A stretch of DNA of 64,000 bases from JAJKJG01 sp036389455 (GCA_036389455.1 DASVPW010000119.1:1-64000), one strand, 5' to 3'. Shown: positions 26,315-36,843, counted from the stretch's first letter. The notes: generated by a model not told the origin, from the sequence alone. Made by a program: numbers and translations.

Positions 26315-27213
26315 CCGAAGCGGAACAGCGCGGCCGGGGTCCGCGACAGGACCGCCTCGCGCTCGGCGGCGTCCGGCACCATCGCATCGAGGAAGGCGCG
26401 CGCCTTCTTGTAGTTTTCGACGGCCTCGAACTGCGTGTGCGGCCAGTCGCTGCCCCAGACGAGCCGGTCGACGCCAAGCGCGTCTCGCAGCATCGGATAG
26501 GCCTTGAGCGCCGTCGCCTCGCCGGCGCCGTCCTTGCCGTTGCGATAGGCGGCCGAGATCTTGACCCACGTGCGGCGCTGCGCGCCGGTCGTGAGGAGAT
26601 GGCGGAAGCCTGGATCGTCGACGCCGAGCTTGGCGTCCGGCCGGCCGAAATGATCGACGACCACGTTCACGCCCGTCCGCAGCAGCGGGCCGACGATCGC
26701 CTCCAGGTCCTTCGCCTCGCGGTGCACCTCGACCTGCCAGCCGAGGTCGGCGACGCTCTTGAGGAGCGCCGGCCAGGGCTCAGCGTCGAAGGCCGGGACG
26801 GCCAAGCCGACGAGGTTGAGGCGGATGCCGACGACGCCCTGGCGGTCGAGGGCGGCGAGCTGGTCCTTCGTCGCCGTCGGCTCCACGACTGCGATGCCGC
26901 GCAAACGCGCCGGCGCGCCCGCGAGCCCCTCCAGGAGAAAGGAATTGTCGGTCCCCAGGAAGCTCGGCTGCACCAGCACGCCCCGGGACATCCCGTTCTC
27001 GTCGAGAACCCGCAGGTAGTCCGAAAGCGTCGCGTCGTAGTCCGGCGCATAGCGGCGCACGTCCGCGAGCTTCAGGCCGCGCCGGAAGATGTGGGCATGG
27101 CAATCGGTCGGCGCGGAGGTCTGGGCAAGCGCCGCAAAAGGAGCGCCCGCGGCAGCCGCGAGGAGGCCGGCGGCGACGGATCGACGGGTTGGGTTGTGGA
27201 TTTCGCCTGCCAT
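26311..27213 (-). CDS. Tat-exported amidohydrolase (amidohydrolase_2 / PDC-like)
   Basis: A 300-residue TIM-barrel metal-dependent hydrolase. The N-terminus contains NPTRRSVAAGLL, a twin-arginine signal, with cleavage near ALAQ. The metal motif DCHAHIF follows at once; HREAK, DHFGRPD and WGSDWPH supply the later ligands in family order. Members include 2-pyrone-4,6-dicarboxylate lactonase and 4-sulfomuconolactonase-like enzymes, so a lactone or dicarboxylate substrate is plausible. A Tat-exported version is somewhat unusual for this fold. Confidence 0.85.
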   Translation of the reverse strand: MAGEIHNPTRRSVAAGLLAAAAGAPFAALAQTSAPTDCHAHIFRRGLKLADVRRYAPDYDATLSDYLRVLDENGMSRGVLVQPSFLGTDNSFLLEGLAGAPARLRGIAVVEPTATKDQLAALDRQGVVGIRLNLVGLAVPAFDAEPWPALLKSVADLGWQVEVHREAKDLEAIVGPLLRTGVNVVVDHFGRPDAKLGVDDPGFRHLLTTGAQRRTWVKISAAYRNGKDGAGEATALKAYPMLRDALGVDRLVWGSDWPHTQFEAVENYKKARAFLDAMVPDAAEREAVLSRTPAALFRFG

Positions 27214-27347
27214 CGCACGCTCTCCGCCGGCTCGGGACGCCGGCAGGCTAGCAGACTTTCGCGAGGACGGGACAGCCCGGCCCGCAAGCCCGTTTGCGGG
27301 GTTGCGACCGGGGAGCCCGAGGGCTACGTAACGCAACGGTTCGATGA

Positions 27348-27424
27348 CGGGGCGTAGCGCAGTCTGGTAGCGCATCTGCTTTGGGAGCAGAGGGTCGCAA
27401 GTTCAAATCTTGCCGCCCCGACCA
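27348..27424 (+). tRNA. tRNA-Pro (TGG)
   Basis: A 77-base cloverleaf: acceptor arms CGGGGCG and CGCCCCG pair, the anticodon arm TCTGC-TTTGGGA-GCAGA carries TGG at 27382-27384, and the T arm has GTTCAAATC. The CCA end is encoded. The complex I subunit gene starts 27 bases downstream. Confidence 0.97.
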
Positions 27425-27451
27425 TCGCCCGCCTGGAACGGAAAACCGCGA

Positions 27452-27760
27452 ATGACGACCGCCCGCATCCACAAGCCTGCCAAGACCGCGATGCAGTCGG
27501 GCACCGCCCGCACCAAGCAGTGGCTCCTCGAGTTCGAGCGTGCCGAGCCGCGCGAGATCGAGCCGCTGATGGGCTGGACCTCGTCCGGCGACACCCGTCA
27601 GCAGGTCAAGCTGTGGTTCGACACCAAGGAGGAGGCGGTCGCCTACGCGACCCGCGAGGGCATCCCGTTCAGGGTCGAGGAGCCCGAGGTGGCCAAGCGG
27701 CGCACCATCGCCTACGCCGACAACTTCAAGTTCAACCGCGTCGGCCAGTGGACGCACTGA
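27452..27760 (+). CDS. NADH dehydrogenase accessory subunit, NDUFS4-like
   Basis: A 102-residue protein with the ETC complex I 18-kDa (NDUFS4) domain: ARIHKPAKTAMQSG at the N-terminus, LLEFERAEPREIEPLMGWTS in the middle and YADNFKFNRVGQWTH at the C-terminus, all strongly conserved from alphaproteobacteria to mitochondria. It is a supernumerary subunit of respiratory complex I at the inner membrane. It is not with the nuo operon but lies between two tRNA genes. A hairpin (27766-27792) follows its stop. Confidence 0.95.
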   Translation: MTTARIHKPAKTAMQSGTARTKQWLLEFERAEPREIEPLMGWTSSGDTRQQVKLWFDTKEEAVAYATREGIPFRVEEPEVAKRRTIAYADNFKFNRVGQWTH

Positions 27761-27765
27761 GACTT

Positions 27766-27792
27766 CCCTCTCCCCGTCCTGCGGGGAGAGGG
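27766..27792 (+). terminator. hairpin after the complex I subunit gene
   Basis: An 11-bp perfect stem (27766-27776 with 27782-27792) around the loop TCCTG, rich in C and G. It lies six bases after the stop and before tRNA-Arg. No T run follows. Confidence 0.55.
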
Positions 27793-27807
27793 GTAGGATC
27801 GCCCGAC

Positions 27808-27884
27808 GGTCCCGTAGCTCAGCTGGATAGAGCAACTGCCTTCTAAGCAGTAGGTCGCAGGTTCGAGCCCTGCCGGGATCGCCA
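27808..27884 (+). tRNA. tRNA-Arg (TCT)
   Basis: A 77-base cloverleaf: acceptor arms GGTCCCG and CGGGATC pair with one G-T wobble, the anticodon arm ACTGC-CTTCTAA-GCAGT carries TCT at 27842-27844, and the T arm is GCAGGTTCGAGCCCTGC. CCA is encoded. The three genes to its right look accessory. Confidence 0.97.
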
Positions 27885-27914
27885 GCCGTTCGGGCACGTG
27901 CCCCGCGGCGTGCG

Positions 27915-28706
27915 CTAGCCCCGCGCTTCCCCTTCCCGCTTCCGTGTCGACACGGCGACGACATGTTCGCCGGGCGAGGGAATGTACTCGATCGCGGTCG
28001 CCTTCTCGACATGATCCGCTGCCGTCGCCTTCTTGGCATGATGAAGCAGGAAGGCGACGGTCTGCTCGGCGGAGTCCAGGGCCAGGAGCGTACGTTTTGC
28101 GGTCGCCTGGGGAGCCGCGCTCACGGCTCCGGTCAGCTTCAGGATCCGCGATCGACCCAGGCTGGTGACCGCTTCGCGGGCGGTCTCGACGGTCCGGCGC
28201 AGATCGTCCGCCGCGGTGCCGAAGAGACCGAAGAGCGCGCGAAGCGACCGAAGCTGCTGGCTCAAGGCCTCGACCTTCATCTGTTCCTCGACGAGCCGCT
28301 GCTTGACCTGCCTTAGCTCCTTTTCCGTGGCCTGCGCGCGTTCATGGGTCGCGGCCTGCTCCGCGAGGGTTTTCAGCGCCTCGTCGGCCCGCCTGTTCGC
28401 CTCCGCGGCGAGCGCCTCGTTCCTGTCGGCCCGTTCGTTCGCGAGAGCGACGGCCACCTCGGCTTCCCTGGCATGCTTGCCGGCCGCCGAGGCGACCTCC
28501 TCCGCCTCGTTCGCCCGGATGCCGGCGAGCCTCGCGCGTTCGGTGGCTGCCGCGCACAGCTCCTCGGCCTCTTTCGCGCGCTTGAGCGCAAAAGCGGCTC
28601 TTTCCTCGGCTTCGAGCAGCCGTTGCTGGAGATCGGGGCCCTGTTCCGGCATCTCTGGACGCTTCCGCAGGAGGGCAGGCAGATCAGCTCGTGGTCGTGG
28701 CGCCAT
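27915..28706 (-). CDS. coiled-coil hypothetical protein
   Basis: A 263-residue protein of unknown function. Residues about 20-160 are an almost continuous alanine/glutamate/arginine-rich coiled coil with irregular repeats (ERA, NEAEE, NERAD), followed by a less regular region with LRALFGLFGTAADDLRR and a C-terminal part LLHHAKKATAADHVEKATAIEYIPSPGEHVV. There is no signal peptide or membrane segment. An alternative start is the ATG at 28652. It is convergent with tRNA-Arg and divergent from the methyltransferase gene. I cannot assign a role. Confidence 0.7.
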   Translation of the reverse strand: MAPRPRADLPALLRKRPEMPEQGPDLQQRLLEAEERAAFALKRAKEAEELCAAATERARLAGIRANEAEEVASAAGKHAREAEVAVALANERADRNEALAAEANRRADEALKTLAEQAATHERAQATEKELRQVKQRLVEEQMKVEALSQQLRSLRALFGLFGTAADDLRRTVETAREAVTSLGRSRILKLTGAVSAAPQATAKRTLLALDSAEQTVAFLLHHAKKATAADHVEKATAIEYIPSPGEHVVAVSTRKREGEARG

Positions 28707-28845
28707 CCGCCCTCGTCGCAGCCTGCACCGGACCTATAGACCAGTTGATCGGCTCCGCAAGCGACCCGGAGACGGCGATCGGGAGACGCATTGCCCACCG
28801 GAAGTCGCGATGTTAGCAGGTCGGGCAGACCTCGGGGCGGAACGA

Positions 28846-29616
28846 ATGGATCAAAAGCACAAAGCCCTCATCGCCCGGAACACGAGCGGGGGCGGCCTCA
28901 CCCCGCACTCGCTCGGCACATGGGACGTGCTGTTCGACGCGCAGGCGACGAGAGGCGTTTCCGGGAGCTTTCTGGAGATCGGGGTCTGGACCGGAATCGG
29001 CTTGAGCGCCATGGGGATGCGCGCGGCCCCCGACGAGAAGATCGCCGGCATCGATCTGTACATCCAGCGCGACAAGGTGCGCGACAATTACGAAGCCCTG
29101 ACCGGCCGGTCCTTCGAGACCTTGCGCTTCTTCGAGAGATCGTCGCTCGCCGTCCGGAAAGCGGGGACGCTGCAGGCGGAGCATGGCTCGTTCCGCTGGA
29201 TCCACATCGACGGAGAGCATTCCTTCGACGCCGTCTGCAACGACCTCGAGTTCGCGATGGATCTCATGAAGGACGAAGGGATCGTCGTGGTCGACGACTT
29301 CTTCAACCTGGGATCGGCCGGGATCACCGAAGCGGTCTATTTCATGCTCGGGCGCCATCCCCACCGGCTACGGATGTTCCTCGCCGGCATGAACAAGGCC
29401 TATCTGGCGTCGCCCCGGCACTTCGGCTTCTACCGCAGCTACTGCATCAACCATCTTTCGGACCGTCTGGAGGCGGACTTCGACGCGCCGATCACGATCG
29501 GCCGGAACGGCCATTCGACCGAGATCGACTACCTGAGCTTTTTCGAGCGCATCGGAAACTACACCGCGATGGAGATCGGCAAGCTCCACGAGACGGTGCC
29601 CTTCGGCTTCATGTAA
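28846..29616 (+). CDS. class I SAM-dependent methyltransferase
   Basis: A 256-residue protein. The glycine-rich SAM motif EIGVWTGIGL is at residues 44-53, IAGIDLY follows as the acidic motif, and RWIHIDGEHSF near 122 resembles the Methyltransf_24 / cephalosporin-hydroxylase-like group that often modifies surface glycans or lipids. I chose the ATG at 28846, preceded by GGGGCGG; an in-frame ATG at 28810 would add 12 residues. Codon choice is more mixed than in core neighbours. The acyltransferase gene follows 32 bases later. Confidence 0.78.
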   Translation: MDQKHKALIARNTSGGGLTPHSLGTWDVLFDAQATRGVSGSFLEIGVWTGIGLSAMGMRAAPDEKIAGIDLYIQRDKVRDNYEALTGRSFETLRFFERSSLAVRKAGTLQAEHGSFRWIHIDGEHSFDAVCNDLEFAMDLMKDEGIVVVDDFFNLGSAGITEAVYFMLGRHPHRLRMFLAGMNKAYLASPRHFGFYRSYCINHLSDRLEADFDAPITIGRNGHSTEIDYLSFFERIGNYTAMEIGKLHETVPFGFM

Positions 29617-29648
29617 GCAAGGGCGCGCTCGCGCGAGTTGACCGCAAC

Positions 29649-31181
29649 GTGCCTGCGAACCTGACCGGGACGCCCGCGGGGTCGTTGCGATCGATCCAAT
29701 ACCTGCGCGGCCTCGCGGCCTTCATGGTCGTGCTCTACCACGCCGGGCACTACCTCGACGTCTATCGCGGCGACGCCTCGCTCAAGAGGTGGGACGCGCT
29801 CGGCCTCTACGGGGTCTCGATCTTCTTCGCAATCTCCGGGTTCCTGATGGCGACCCTCGTGCGTCGCCAGGACCCGTCCGTGTTCATGGCGCACCGGATC
29901 GTGCGCATCTATCCGGCGCTGCTGATCGTCGTCGCCCTCTACGGCGCCGTCTCGGCCCTTGTCGGGCGGCCCTTCGTCCTCGATCCCGTCGCGCTCACCC
30001 TCGTTCCGGCCGGGCCGCGCTTCTATGCCCTCGACGTGGAGTGGACCCTCCTTTTCGAGGTCACGTTCTACGTCGCGCTGTTCCTCCTCGCCCTTGCGGG
30101 CGCGAGCCGGCACCTGGAGAAGGCGGCGCTCGCCTGGCTCGCCCTCATCCTCGTGGGCGCTCTCGCGCTGCCGGAATGGCAGGGAGACCTCACGCCGCCG
30201 ATCCAGCGCCTGCCGGTGATGAGCGCCTGCACGGGCTTCGCGGCCGGGCTCCTCATCCCGGCGGCGCTGAGGGCAGGGCTCGTTCCGGGTTGGACATGGC
30301 TCCTGGGGTGCGCGCTCGCGTTCCTGGCGACGGTCTTCCTCCCGGGCAACGACCGCTTCGTCGCGGGGCTCATCGCCGCCATGATCGTCGCTGGCGCGGT
30401 CCGGGCCGACCCGGGGCCGGGCGGGCAGGCGTTCGACCCGCTCAAGAAACTCGGGGACTGGAGCTACGCGCTCTATCTCTGCCACGTGCCGGCGATCCGG
30501 CTGACCTACCAGTACGCGCCCGCGGGCGCCGACACGAAGGCGCTCTGGCTCGGCGCGATCGCGGCGGCCTTGGGCGCGGGCGCGCTCGTCGGCACCCTCG
30601 ACGTCCGGCTCTATCGTCATGCCAAGCGGATCGTCGACCGCAGCCGGCCGGCGCCGCTGCGCCTGTGGGTCGGCGCCTATGTGGCGCTGTTCGCCGCGGT
30701 CGCGGCCTACGGCGCGCTCGACACTGCCGCAAAGGAGCGCCGGGCGCGTGCCGAGGAGGCGATCCTCGCCCGCCTCCCCGCGGGCTCGCTGCGCGACCCC
30801 GACGCGGCCCGCGCCGCCATCGCGGCCGCCGGGCTTTCCGCCCGTGCCTCGCTCCGCGGCGAGGTGGGCGAGATCCAGCTCCTCGAAGGCGGCATGCTCG
30901 CGGTCCGCGGATGGCTCGCCGATCTCGACGATCCCGGCCGGGAGCTCGCCGTCGCCGTGTTCCACGACGGCGTCAAAGTCGCCTCCGCACGGCCCTGGCG
31001 CCGCCGGCCGGACGTGGCCGGCGCCCTCGGCCGCCCGGACCTCACTTCCGCCAGGATCGGCTTCGGCCTCGGCACGCGCCCGGTCCGCTGCCGGGAAGGG
31101 AGGGTGGTCGTCCTCGGCCTCGATCTTGCCGGCACCGCCCTGGTGCTGCCCGGGCGGACGGACATCGCCGGCTGCTCCTGA
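29649..31181 (+). CDS. acyltransferase family 3 membrane protein with C-terminal extension
   Basis: A 510-residue protein starting at GTG 29649. Residues 15-350 form an acyltransferase-3 domain: IQYLRGLAAFMVVLYHAG with the catalytic-type H31, then YGVSIFFAISGFLM and RIVRIYPALL, and about ten membrane segments. Such enzymes O-acylate surface polysaccharides or lipids. After the last helix (near 345-365) there is a soluble tail of about 145 residues with GEVGEIQLLEGGMLAVRGWLADL that I do not recognise. The tail is probably periplasmic. It pairs with the methyltransferase as a glycan-decorating unit. Confidence 0.82.
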   Translation: MPANLTGTPAGSLRSIQYLRGLAAFMVVLYHAGHYLDVYRGDASLKRWDALGLYGVSIFFAISGFLMATLVRRQDPSVFMAHRIVRIYPALLIVVALYGAVSALVGRPFVLDPVALTLVPAGPRFYALDVEWTLLFEVTFYVALFLLALAGASRHLEKAALAWLALILVGALALPEWQGDLTPPIQRLPVMSACTGFAAGLLIPAALRAGLVPGWTWLLGCALAFLATVFLPGNDRFVAGLIAAMIVAGAVRADPGPGGQAFDPLKKLGDWSYALYLCHVPAIRLTYQYAPAGADTKALWLGAIAAALGAGALVGTLDVRLYRHAKRIVDRSRPAPLRLWVGAYVALFAAVAAYGALDTAAKERRARAEEAILARLPAGSLRDPDAARAAIAAAGLSARASLRGEVGEIQLLEGGMLAVRGWLADLDDPGRELAVAVFHDGVKVASARPWRRRPDVAGALGRPDLTSARIGFGLGTRPVRCREGRVVVLGLDLAGTALVLPGRTDIAGCS

Positions 31182-31256
31182 GCGCCCAGCCCTCGCAATC
31201 CCGTCCTCCGGACCATACCTGCGCCTTGTCGCCCCTCGGCTGAAGGCAGGCCCCGC

Positions 31257-33089
<1,833 letters not shown>

Positions 33090-33157
33090 GCTCACCTTGC
33101 GGCCGGATCGTCGGCTGGCCTAAAGACCTCCGGAGTGCCTCATCCTCCGGAGCCGCG

Positions 33158-34312
33158 ATGCCCACCGATCCCACCCCCATTACCGCCTGGCTCGCCACCC
33201 AGCAGGACGCCATGCTGGCTCTCCTCGAGGAGGTCGTGAACGTCGACTCGGGCTCCTACGACAAGGCCGGGGTCGATGCCGTGGGGGAGCGCTTCCGGCG
33301 CTTCTTTTCCGAGCACGGCATCGAGACGACGGTGATGCCGAACGAGGGCTTCGGCGACGCCATCAAGGCGCAGGTGCCGGGGGCGGGCGGGGGGAACAAG
33401 CCGATCGTGCTCATGGGCCACCGCGACACGGTCTTCCCGAAGGGCGAGGCGGCGCGCCGCCCCTTCCGCATCGAGGACGGGCGCGCCTACGGGCCGGGCG
33501 TCTGCGACATGAAGGCCGGCCTCGTCATGAACGCGTTCGTGCTCGCGGCCTATCAGAAGTTCGGCGGGGCGCCGGCGCCGCTCGTCGGGCTCATCACCTC
33601 GGACGAGGAGATCGGCTCGCCCGCCTGCCGCCCGATCATCGAGGACACCGCGCGCGAGGCCCGCGCCGTGCTCAACTCCGAGCCGGGCCGCCCCTCCGGC
33701 AACGTCGTGACCGGCCGCAAGGGCGGCGTGTTCATGCGGATGGAGGTCTTCGGCAAGGCCGCGCATTCCGGCGGCAACTTCGAGCAGGGGGTGAGCGCCA
33801 TCGGCGAGCTCGCGCACAAGATCGTGGCGCTGCACGCCATCACCGACATCTCGCGCGGGACCACCGTGAACGTCGGCCTGATCGGCGGCGGGCAGTCGGT
33901 CAACACCGTCGCGCCCTTGGCCGAGTGCCAGATCGACCTGCGCTACGTGACGCCGCCCGACCGCGCCGACGCCATGGCCCGCATCGAGGAGATTCTTTCG
34001 CGCGCGACCGTGCCAGGCACGTCCGCGCGGCTCGAGATCAAGGGCGAGTTCAAGCCCCTCGTGCAGGACGAGCCCTCGAAGGCGCTGTTCGAGGCCTACC
34101 GGGCCGCGATGCGGCAGGTCGGGCGCGAGGTCGACGGCGAGTTCACGGGCGGCTGCGCCGATTCCGGCTTCACGGCGAGCGTCGGCTGCCCGACGCTGTG
34201 CGCCGTCGGCCCCGTCGGCGGCAAGGCGCATTCGCCGGAGGAGTACCTCGAGGTCGAGAGCTTCGTGCCGCGCGCCCAGGCGATGGCGTTGACCATCGCG
34301 CGGCTCGCCTGA
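33158..34312 (+). CDS. M20-family glutamate carboxypeptidase-like peptidase
   Basis: A 384-residue M20 enzyme. Metal and catalytic residues are H88 with D90 (GHRDTV), D118 (VCDMKAG), E150/E151 (TSDEEIG) and the late histidine in GGKAHSPEE. The lid/dimerisation domain lies between about 185 and 300. It matches carboxypeptidase G2-type hydrolases that remove C-terminal glutamate or cleave N-acyl amino acids. There is no signal peptide, so it is cytosolic. It starts 68 bases after ftsH and may be co-transcribed with it. Confidence 0.88.
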   Translation: MPTDPTPITAWLATQQDAMLALLEEVVNVDSGSYDKAGVDAVGERFRRFFSEHGIETTVMPNEGFGDAIKAQVPGAGGGNKPIVLMGHRDTVFPKGEAARRPFRIEDGRAYGPGVCDMKAGLVMNAFVLAAYQKFGGAPAPLVGLITSDEEIGSPACRPIIEDTAREARAVLNSEPGRPSGNVVTGRKGGVFMRMEVFGKAAHSGGNFEQGVSAIGELAHKIVALHAITDISRGTTVNVGLIGGGQSVNTVAPLAECQIDLRYVTPPDRADAMARIEEILSRATVPGTSARLEIKGEFKPLVQDEPSKALFEAYRAAMRQVGREVDGEFTGGCADSGFTASVGCPTLCAVGPVGGKAHSPEEYLEVESFVPRAQAMALTIARLA

Positions 34313-34324
34313 GGGCTTGGGCTG

Positions 34325-34891
34325 CTACCGAACGGCGCGCGGGAGGTCGTCGAACAGCATCGGCGGCTCGGCCTTGAGCGCGCCTTCGATCTCGAGGAGG
34401 CGCAGCTTCGTCGCCGCGCCGCCCCGGGCCGAGAAGCCGCCGAGTTTCCCGCCCGCCGCCAGCACGCGATGGCAGGGCACCACGACCGGGAACGGGTTCT
34501 GGCCGAGGGCCTGGCCCACGTCGCGGGCGAGCGCCGGGTCGCCGAGTTTTTTTGCGACCTCGCCGTAGGAGAGGGTCCGGCCCGGGCCGATGGTGCGGGC
34601 GACCTCGTAGACGCGGCGGTTGAAGGCCGGCACCGCTTCCATGTCGAGGGCGACGCCGGAGAGGTCGCGCGCCTCGCCGGCAAGAAGCGCGACGATGCCG
34701 TCGATCGCTCGCCGCACATCCGGCGGCGGGGGAGCCTCGACGGCGTCCGGGAGCTTGCGCAGGAGCCGCGCCCGCGTCGCCGCCTCGCTCTTCTCCGGCA
34801 GGAGCACGGCGAGGACGCCGCGGGCGCCCCAGGCGACGGCGCATGGGCCGATCGCCGTGTCGAAGACGGCGAAATTCGGTTGGTTCGTCAT
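34325..34891 (-). CDS. ogt: methylated-DNA--protein-cysteine methyltransferase
   Basis: A 188-residue DNA repair protein. The acceptor cysteine is C140 in VVPCHRV, preceded by the helix-turn-helix segment GRTLSYGEVAKKLGDP that binds DNA and followed by GGFSARGGAATKLRLLE. It transfers O6-alkyl groups from guanine to itself in a single-turnover reaction. It has no Ada-like regulatory domain, so it is the Ogt type. It is convergent with the M20 gene, with only 12 bases between the stops. Confidence 0.93.
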   Translation of the reverse strand: MTNQPNFAVFDTAIGPCAVAWGARGVLAVLLPEKSEAATRARLLRKLPDAVEAPPPPDVRRAIDGIVALLAGEARDLSGVALDMEAVPAFNRRVYEVARTIGPGRTLSYGEVAKKLGDPALARDVGQALGQNPFPVVVPCHRVLAAGGKLGGFSARGGAATKLRLLEIEGALKAEPPMLFDDLPRAVR

Positions 34892-34946
34892 GGCCCGCTT
34901 ATACCACCGCGTGAGCGGAGAGACCGCCCGAAACCTGCCGACCTCG

Positions 34947-35061
34947 CACTGTCATTCCCGGCGAGCCGAAGCGGAGCGAAGGCGAGGGAAGGGGATCCAA
35001 AGCCCTGCCGCCGCTTGATCCCCTTCCCGGGCCGCTCCGCGGCCCGCCGGGGATGACAGTG
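34947..35061. repeat. 115-bp palindromic intergenic repeat
   Basis: The outer ends CACTGTCATTCCCGGCG (34947-34963) and CGCCGGGGATGACAGTG (35045-35061) are near-perfect reverse complements, and the interior contains further arms (GGGAAGGGGATC with GATCCCCTTCCC). A shorter relative with CTGTCATTC and GAATGACAG ends lies at 57495-57560. These look like members of a dispersed non-autonomous palindromic family. Confidence 0.75.
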
Positions 35062-35149
35062 GTCAGCCCCGCCCTGCGTGCCGATTAGCCGCTTCTTAAG
35101 CCTGTTCGGCGAATCTACCCCGGAGTGCAGTTGCGTCGGAGTACCCGCC

Positions 35150-35494
35150 ATGCCGTCGTTCGGGCAAAACGTCGTGCCGTTCCGGAGCGCCCGGAGGGTC
35201 GCCTCGCCACGCCGCGACCAGAAGGGCCTGATGGAGACCGTCTATTCCGCCGGCTCCCTGCCGCTCCAGGCGGGCGACCGCGAGTCGAAGGTCATGGCGG
35301 CGCGCCTCCAGGTGTTCGGCTTCGTCGTCATCGACGAGATCCAGCCCGACGGGACGCTTCGGCGCCTGCGCCCCTCCGAATCGATCGAGGCCCGCACGGC
35401 CCGCCCCTGGCGGGTGTCGAAGCCGTCGTTCTCCGGCCTCGCCGTCGGCATCCCGGACGCCGACGGCTCGCTCTTCGAGCCGCAGCCGGCTTAG
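35150..35494 (+). CDS. small hypothetical protein
   Basis: A 114-residue protein that I do not recognise. It is basic near the N-terminus, has no membrane segment, and contains MAARLQVFGFVVIDEIQPDG in the middle, which looks like a short alpha/beta unit, and a proline/serine-rich end. The ATG at 35150 follows a GGAG at 35138-35141. Codon choice agrees with the genome (G/C at most third positions), which supports coding. It lies between two repeat elements and has no obvious partner. Confidence 0.6.
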   Translation: MPSFGQNVVPFRSARRVASPRRDQKGLMETVYSAGSLPLQAGDRESKVMAARLQVFGFVVIDEIQPDGTLRRLRPSESIEARTARPWRVSKPSFSGLAVGIPDADGSLFEPQPA

Positions 35495-35560
35495 AGCCTG
35501 TTCGCCAGAATTGAATCGGCAGCTGCCAAGCGCCGGAGCTGTCTCACGCGGCAGATGCGC

Positions 35561-35737
35561 TTCCCTCCCCCTTGCGGGGAGGGCCGACTCGGCCGAAGGC
35601 CGAGCGGGGTGGGGGTCGCAGGCGTAGAGCCCGGCGGTGAAAGTGGAGCTCTGTACGGGCCAAGAGGCTCGACGGTGCCGTTCCGTCTGACCCCGCGACC
35701 CCCACCCCTACCCCTCCCCGCAAGGGGGAGGGGAATG
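35561..35737. repeat. inverted-repeat intergenic element
   Basis: TTCCCTCCCCCTTGCGGGGA (from 35561) and its near reverse complement TCCCCGCAAGGGGGAGGGGA (ending 35737) bracket about 130 bp that also contains GGGGTGGGGGTCGC (from 35608) opposite GCGACCCCCACCCC (from 35695). No gene is visible between 35495 and 35788. It is the kind of dispersed palindromic element often seen in Hyphomicrobiales genomes. Confidence 0.7.
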
Positions 35738-35788
35738 CGCGTCCGGCGATTTGAGAGTCCCTTGCCGATATTCAGAGCGGATCGCGCT

Positions 35789-36736
35789 CTACGAAGACCA
35801 TCCGTGCAGATACCGCTTCTCCAGCATCACGTGCACGCCCTTCGAGCCGTTGACGACCTGCGTGATCCTGAGGTCCGCGGCGAGGCTGCACAGAGCGTAG
35901 GCCTCCTGGTGCGAGAGGCCCGTGCGCGCCGCGACGAGGGCGAGCATGTCGCGCAGCGCGATCGTCACGCAGGTGTCGAGGTCCGGGTCGAAGGCCATGG
36001 TCATGACGTGGGTCGGCGTCTCGGCGATCGGCCACTCGAGCCGCATGTCGTCGCGCACGGTGAGCCGGAAGGTGCCGACGAGGCCGGTCTCGATCGCGGT
36101 GACGCAGACTTCGCCGTCGCCCTGGACCCCGTGGCCGTCGCCGGCCGAGAACAGCGCCCCGTCGACGTGGATCGGCAGATAGAGGGTCGTCCCGGCGACG
36201 AGCTCCTTGTTGTCGAGGTTGCCGCCGTTGCGCCGCGGCGGCAGGGTCGAGACGGCGCCCCAGGCCGGCGGCGGCGCGACCGCCATCACCCCGAAGAACG
36301 GCTTGAGCGGCAGCTCCAGCCCCCATGGCAGGCGCCCCGTCATTCGCTCCCGGTCGAGGGGGATGTGAATGAGGTGCATGTCCGGGAAGTCGTCGGGGAG
36401 CGCGCCCTTCAGGGGCGCCGAGTAGTTGTAGCCCCAATCGTAGTGGAGCCCGATCTCCTCGATCCCGACCTCCAGCACCTGCCCCGCCTTCGCGCCCCGC
36501 ACCGCCACCGGCCCGGTGCAGATGTGCCCCGGCAGCTTCGGCCGGTGCGCCGCGTGCACGGCCGAAAGGGCAGGGGGCACCACGAGGGGAGGGGGCGGCA
36601 TCATCTCCGGCCCGCCCGACACGGTCGTGACCGTCACCGTGTCGCCGCTGTCGACCGTGAGGAGCGGCGCGAGGGCCGCGTCGAAATAGCCCCAGTGGAC
36701 GGTCTCGGGCCCGGCCTCGATGCGGTGGTGCGCCAT
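35789..36736 (-). CDS. acetamidase/formamidase family protein
   Basis: A 315-residue protein of the FmdA/AmdA family. Recognisable segments are VHWGYFDAALAPLLTVDSGD at the start, GHICTGPVAVRGAKAGQVL near 72, and the metal-site region LFSAGDGHGVQGDGEVC near 190. It hydrolyses short amides such as formamide or acetamide to ammonia and the acid. The start at 36736 gives the standard N-terminus. It is divergent from the lactonase-like gene with about 107 bases between. Confidence 0.9.
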   Translation of the reverse strand: MAHHRIEAGPETVHWGYFDAALAPLLTVDSGDTVTVTTVSGGPEMMPPPPLVVPPALSAVHAAHRPKLPGHICTGPVAVRGAKAGQVLEVGIEEIGLHYDWGYNYSAPLKGALPDDFPDMHLIHIPLDRERMTGRLPWGLELPLKPFFGVMAVAPPPAWGAVSTLPPRRNGGNLDNKELVAGTTLYLPIHVDGALFSAGDGHGVQGDGEVCVTAIETGLVGTFRLTVRDDMRLEWPIAETPTHVMTMAFDPDLDTCVTIALRDMLALVAARTGLSHQEAYALCSLAADLRITQVVNGSKGVHVMLEKRYLHGWSS

Positions 36737-36843
36737 GGTGGTGCTGTCCTCTCGTGATCGGAAGGTGCGTAGCGCGCGCCTCCGCGTTTGCAAGACCGCG
36801 GCGACTTGATCAACATGGCGCCGTCACCGGTATGGAGATGTGC

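Noticed and set aside
27348..27884. Two close tRNA genes as borders of an integrated element
   Set aside because: The gene between them is a conserved complex I subunit, and there is no integrase or repeated tRNA end.
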